A stretch of 15,803 nt of DNA from Candidatus Staskawiczbacteria bacterium RIFOXYD1_FULL_32_13. Lineage in GTDB: Bacteria > Patescibacteriota > Minisyncoccia > Minisyncoccales > Staskawiczbacteraceae. The position numbers were made by a program, and so were the translations under genes. Below the pieces are notes generated by a model. The model was not told the origin of the DNA, made no database searches, and saw only the letters and a list, made by a program, of their open reading frames with translations. The stretch covers positions 1 through 15,803 of the forward strand of contig MHPU01000007.1 of assembly GCA_001820485.1 (NCBI GenBank). Direction: 5' to 3'. Shown in pieces: positions 13,076-15,803 of the stretch (position 1 is its first letter; every line of letters starts with the position of its first letter).

Positions 13076-14734
13076 TTACATTTTTTCTAAAGTTTTAATT
13101 CCCAATAAGTGCATTCCATTTTTCATGACCACAGTAAAAGCTTCTGTTAAAGCAACTTTATAAGCAGAAAATTCATCAGACTTATCTACAATTTTATTTT
13201 TAGCATAATAGGTGTTAAAACATCCAGCTAGTTCTGTTAAATATAAAAGAATAAAATGTGGTTCTTTTTCTGTGCCTGCTTTTTCTATTATTTCTGGAAA
13301 TTGGCAAAGCATTTTTTCAAGTTGGCTTACTTCATTTGGAATTTTGGCAAAGCTTTTGTTTATTTTTTCTTGCTTTGCTTTTCTTAAAATAGATTTTGCT
13401 CTAGCAAAAGAGTATTGCAGATATGGGCCTGAATCTCCATCAAAAGAAATTGATTTATCAAAATCATAAATTACATCGCCTCCAATTGATTGTTTTAAAA
13501 TTGAATATCTTACAGCACCCACAGCTACAGCTTCTGCAATTTCTTGCTGTTCCTTTTTGGAAAAATCTTCGTCTTTTATTTTTTCAATAACCATTTCTTG
13601 CAATTTTCCTAATAAAGATTCACCAGTTATAATTTTACCAGTTCTAGAAGACATTTTACCTTCAGGCAAGCGAAGCATTCCGTGTCCAATATGATTTGTT
13701 TTATTAGCTAAATCTGGCAAAACTTCTTGCATAGCTTGCTTCATTACTTTAAAATATTCATTTATTTCATTTCCAGTTACTACAAAAGACAGATCATAAG
13801 GATATTTTTTGTATTTAATTTGAGCCAGGCCCAAATCTTTAGCTTCATAAGTTGGGATTCCTTCTGAATTGATAAAAACTCTTGTGTGTAAGCCAAATTT
13901 TTCTCCTTTAAAAATTATAGCGCTGTTCTCTCCTTTTTCAAAAACTTTAGATTTTAATCCTTTTTCTACAGTTTTTTTACCTAAATCTGCAACTTGGCTT
14001 TCAAAAATTAGCCAATCAAATTTAGTATCAAGTTTTTTATAAATTTTATCAAAATATTTTAAAGATTCTTTTTTACCTTGGTCATATAATTTATTTATAT
14101 TTTTGTCACTTTTTTCAAATACTTTTTTATTTAATTCTGTAATTTCTTTTTTTGAATTTTCATTATCTGTAAATTCTTTGGCGCCAAAAGCATAGGCTTC
14201 TGGCCATTTTAAATTTTTGTTTTTTATTTTACCCCAAATTGCTTTTGCTACATGCATACCAACATCTCCTTGATAGCATACTCTTTTTACTTTAGCTCCT
14301 TGAAATTCAAAAATACGGGATAATGATTCGCCAATGGCATTTGACATTAAATGCCCAATATGAAATTCTTTAAAAGGGTTTGGATCTGTATAATCTAAAA
14401 TAATTCTTCGACTTCGCTCAGAACCGTTGGCTTCTTTAATTTTTAAATTATTATTTTTACCAAAATTTTTATTTATTTTTTTAATATTTTCAATAATATA
14501 TTTATCTGAAACAAAAAAATTAATAAAGCCGTTTTTCACTTCAATTTTTTTAAATAAATCTGATTTAATTTTTTCTGCAATTTCAATAGGATTTTTTTTC
14601 AAAATCATTGCCGTATTTGTGGAATAATCTCCATGTTCTAAATTTTTTGGCACTTCAACTAAAATTTCTGGTATTTTTTCAACACCAATTTCTTTTATTG
14701 CTTTTGCAATTATTTTTTTAATTTTTTGTTTCAT
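13076..14734 (-). CDS. argS: Arginyl-tRNA synthetase with mini-palindrome insertion
   Basis: ArgRS charges tRNA-Arg with arginine. The 552-residue protein has the N-terminal Add1-type domain (about 1-90), the class I HIGH motif at 125-128 (DPNPFKEFHIGH), and a KMSKS-type loop read as KMSSR (360-364, PEGKMSSRTGK). An all-helical DALR anticodon-binding domain lies at the C-terminus (from about 430, SFARAKSILRKA onward). Length is normal. About residues 103-110 (NGSERSRR), just before the first catalytic strand, come from a TGAGC-n-TCGAA mini-palindrome. The gene is followed with a 1-base gap by the phosphatase. About 90 bases with a GC-rich hairpin separate it from the preceding 67-aa gene, so it may have its own promoter, although none is clear. 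Confidence 0.97.
   Translation of the reverse strand: MKQKIKKIIAKAIKEIGVEKIPEILVEVPKNLEHGDYSTNTAMILKKNPIEIAEKIKSDLFKKIEVKNGFINFFVSDKYIIENIKKINKNFGKNNNLKIKEANGSERSRRIILDYTDPNPFKEFHIGHLMSNAIGESLSRIFEFQGAKVKRVCYQGDVGMHVAKAIWGKIKNKNLKWPEAYAFGAKEFTDNENSKKEITELNKKVFEKSDKNINKLYDQGKKESLKYFDKIYKKLDTKFDWLIFESQVADLGKKTVEKGLKSKVFEKGENSAIIFKGEKFGLHTRVFINSEGIPTYEAKDLGLAQIKYKKYPYDLSFVVTGNEINEYFKVMKQAMQEVLPDLANKTNHIGHGMLRLPEGKMSSRTGKIITGESLLGKLQEMVIEKIKDEDFSKKEQQEIAEAVAVGAVRYSILKQSIGGDVIYDFDKSISFDGDSGPYLQYSFARAKSILRKAKQEKINKSFAKIPNEVSQLEKMLCQFPEIIEKAGTEKEPHFILLYLTELAGCFNTYYAKNKIVDKSDEFSAYKVALTEAFTVVMKNGMHLLGIKTLEKM
14404..14425. repeat. Mini-palindrome TGAGC-n-TCGAA inside argS
   Basis: TTCT (14404-14407) and AGAA (14420-14423) bracket the core that reads TGAGCGAAGTCGAA on the coding strand. 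It encodes SERSRR within ArgRS. The core matches the ileS copy (TGAGC, three bases, TCGAA) in reverse orientation. Confidence 0.6.
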
Positions 14735-14780
14735 TGTTTTAATTTTTTTTTAATCGCATTACGCTATATGTAATTTTTTT

Positions 14781-14808
14781 GTTGCCGTCGACCGAAGTCG
14801 ACGGCAAC
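14781..14808 (-). terminator. 12-bp hairpin with UUCG tetraloop after the 67-aa gene
   Basis: GTTGCCGTCGAC (14781-14792) and GTCGACGGCAAC (14797-14808) are perfect inverted repeats around four bases. Read on the minus strand the loop is TTCG closed by C-G, the extra-stable cUUCGg tetraloop. It sits 16 bases after the stop of the 67-aa gene. It may end or protect that transcript, but on this strand an A tract follows instead of a T tract, so terminator function is uncertain. It is far more GC-rich than its surroundings. Confidence 0.5.
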
Positions 14809-14824
14809 TTATTTTTCAAATTGT

Positions 14825-15028
14825 TTAAAAGGGACGAAGCTCTGTCCAATGTCTTGGTGGGGGTGGACTAGCACCACCAAGTTGCCTAAGCTCAATGTCG
14901 ATGTTCAAGGATTCTTGATCATCGTGGTATTGGCTCGGAGAGAATTCTCTCCCTTGTCGTCCACGACGAAGCTCTTCGGAACGAGCCTCGAGCTCACGTC
15001 GCCGTTTTAAATCTCTGTCATTGTACAT
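14825..15028 (-). CDS. Arg-rich 67-aa protein with GC-anomalous sequence and strong ribosome binding site
   Basis: This gene is preceded by the only strong ribosome binding site recognised in the window, AAGGAG at 15043-15038, 9 bases before the ATG. A TATAAT at 15093-15088 could be its -10 box, with no clear -35. By hand count its GC is about 50 percent, against much lower values in all neighbours. It uses CGT/CGA/CGG arginine codons and has 12 Arg but one Lys, the reverse of the surrounding Lys-rich proteins. Residues 1-28 form a charged Arg/Glu helix; the C-terminus is a flexible tail with SPPPPRHWTELRPF. The Arg-rich helix could bind RNA or DNA, which is inference. Function unknown; recent acquisition or very high expression would explain the composition. 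Confidence 0.7.
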   Translation of the reverse strand: MYNDRDLKRRRELEARSEELRRGRQGREFSPSQYHDDQESLNIDIELRQLGGASPPPPRHWTELRPF

Positions 15029-15037
15029 TTTACAGAT

Positions 15038-15043
15038 CTCCTT
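15038..15043 (-). promoter_or_regulatory. Strong Shine-Dalgarno site of the 67-aa gene
   Basis: The minus strand reads AAGGAG, 9 bases before the ATG at 15028. It confirms that start. It stands out because the starts of the other genes here are preceded only by A/T-rich sequence. Confidence 0.8.
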
Positions 15044-15099
15044 TTGAACCTATTTGAATTTAAATTACAAACACCGTGATATGATTAATTATATTTTTT

Positions 15100-15771
15100 T
15101 TACTCAATAATTGTACCAATAAATTTTTTATTATTTAAGAAGTCTTCTAATCTTTTTAAATGTTTACCATTTATTATTACTACTTTAAGTTTTAATTCTT
15201 CTGCTAATTTTGATGCTATAGGGTCAAATGGAGAAGAAAGGCCAGGTGTCCATTTGTTGCCAATAATTTCTCTAAAATCTTTCCAGTTTATTTTTTCTAT
15301 TGCCTTGGCATTTGGAAATTTGCTTGGATCTTTATCATATACAAAATCAATATTTGTAAGATTTATTATAGTATCAATATTATTTTCTTTAGCAAACAAT
15401 GTAGCTACATAATCAGTTGAATTACATGGTTTAAATCCTGCACCTAAAACAACATTTTTCTCTGTTTGTATTTTTTTATTTGGATCTGTAATTATTTCAG
15501 AAAAAGAATTTTCCATAAAAACTTGTTTTACAATTTCTGCATTAAGTCTTGAAATTTTAATTCCCATCCAATCTCTATTTTCTGCATCAGCTCCAAAATC
15601 CAAAAGAGCACTTTGATAAATTCTGCAAACCTTGCCTCCACCAACAAAAATAATAAACTGATAATCTGCAAAGTATTTTGATAAACAATGTTTAAATTTT
15701 TTTAAAAAGCCAATTGCAATTTTATTTGGGTAAACCAAGCTCCCACCAAGCGATATAATAACTTTTTGCAT
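15100..15771 (-). CDS. pyrH: UMP kinase, archaeal-like form
   Basis: UMP kinase converts UMP to UDP with ATP in pyrimidine nucleotide synthesis in the cytoplasm. The 223-residue protein has the amino acid kinase fold. It opens VIISLGGSLVYP (4-15), followed by FVGGGKVCR (42-50) for phosphate binding. A uridine/acceptor part follows (NSTDYVATLFAKEN, about 117-130), then NLTNIDFVYDKDPSKFPNAK (about 137-156) and the C-terminal PGLSSPFDPIASKLAEE. Its short length and the SLGGS and SPFDPIA forms resemble the archaeal type more than the longer bacterial PyrH, which opens KLSGEAL. It is the first gene of the window on this strand; 71 bases separate it from the 67-aa gene. The start at 15771 lies just downstream of A/T-only DNA without a ribosome binding site. 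Confidence 0.88.
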   Translation of the reverse strand: MQKVIISLGGSLVYPNKIAIGFLKKFKHCLSKYFADYQFIIFVGGGKVCRIYQSALLDFGADAENRDWMGIKISRLNAEIVKQVFMENSFSEIITDPNKKIQTEKNVVLGAGFKPCNSTDYVATLFAKENNIDTIINLTNIDFVYDKDPSKFPNAKAIEKINWKDFREIIGNKWTPGLSSPFDPIASKLAEELKLKVVIINGKHLKRLEDFLNNKKFIGTIIE

Positions 15772-15803
15772 ATTTTAATATTTTTATATTTAAATATTTA
15801 AAT

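Noticed and set aside
14758..14780. Small ATTAC/GTAAT hairpin with a T run on the plus strand
   Set aside because: Only 5 AT-rich base pairs, no plus-strand gene upstream, and such patterns are expected by chance in this AT-rich DNA.
1..15803. CRISPR array, prophage or integron
   Set aside because: No regularly spaced direct repeats, no phage structural genes and no integrase are visible.

Overview
The window looks like a chromosomal stretch from a candidate phyla radiation (Patescibacteria, probably Parcubacteria-like) bacterium. This is inferred from several things: very AT-rich DNA, tightly packed minus-strand genes with gaps of 1-30 bases, almost no Shine-Dalgarno motifs, a eukaryote-like (type 2) IleRS, an archaeal-looking UMP kinase, a large Cys-rich zinc-ribbon protein of a kind I associate with these lineages, and a DUF5674 gene. 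The standard genetic code fits all genes.

Layout. All clear protein genes are on the minus strand and read right to left: UMP kinase (15771-15100), a GC-anomalous Arg-rich 67-aa protein (15028-14825), argS, a histidine phosphatase, a DUF5674 protein, two small unknown proteins, ileS, an unknown 239-aa protein, a membrane-anchored SAM methyltransferase, recO, a YrbG-type cation/Ca2+ exchanger, a small gene interrupted by an in-frame TAA, a CorA-like channel, a divergent CaCA exchanger, and the Cys-rich zinc protein (ending at 347). The right part is housekeeping (two aminoacyl-tRNA synthetases, nucleotide kinase, repair). The left part is a cation-transport cluster. A truncated minus-strand gene with a signal-peptide-like N-terminus runs off the left edge (54-1).

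The most unusual part is the plus-strand RNA island at 73-341. A consensus sigma70-type promoter and a strong intrinsic terminator bracket a roughly 75-nt RNA. Next comes an 89-nt RNA (217-305) that folds without leftover bases into an unusual long-variable-arm cloverleaf: 8-bp acceptor, 4-bp T stem, 6-bp D stem, G discriminator and anticodon GAU. That is the 8/4 layout described for allo-tRNAs related to tRNA-Sec/tRNA-Ser. The small RNA carries a perfect 12-nt reverse complement of the anticodon arm, followed after the same 6-nt spacing by a direct copy of the start of the variable arm.

A second theme is palindromic repeats inside genes. Nested elements of about 57-105 bp with GTCATT...AATGAC ends sit in frame inside ileS, the methyltransferase and recO (one full, one half copy). 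Short TGAGC-n-TCGAA mini-palindromes sit in frame inside ileS and argS. Each adds a foreign peptide without breaking the reading frame, recalling the Rickettsia palindromic elements. Other hairpins lie between genes (11662-11752, 14781-14808). All calls come from reading the sequence; no searches or folding programs were run.
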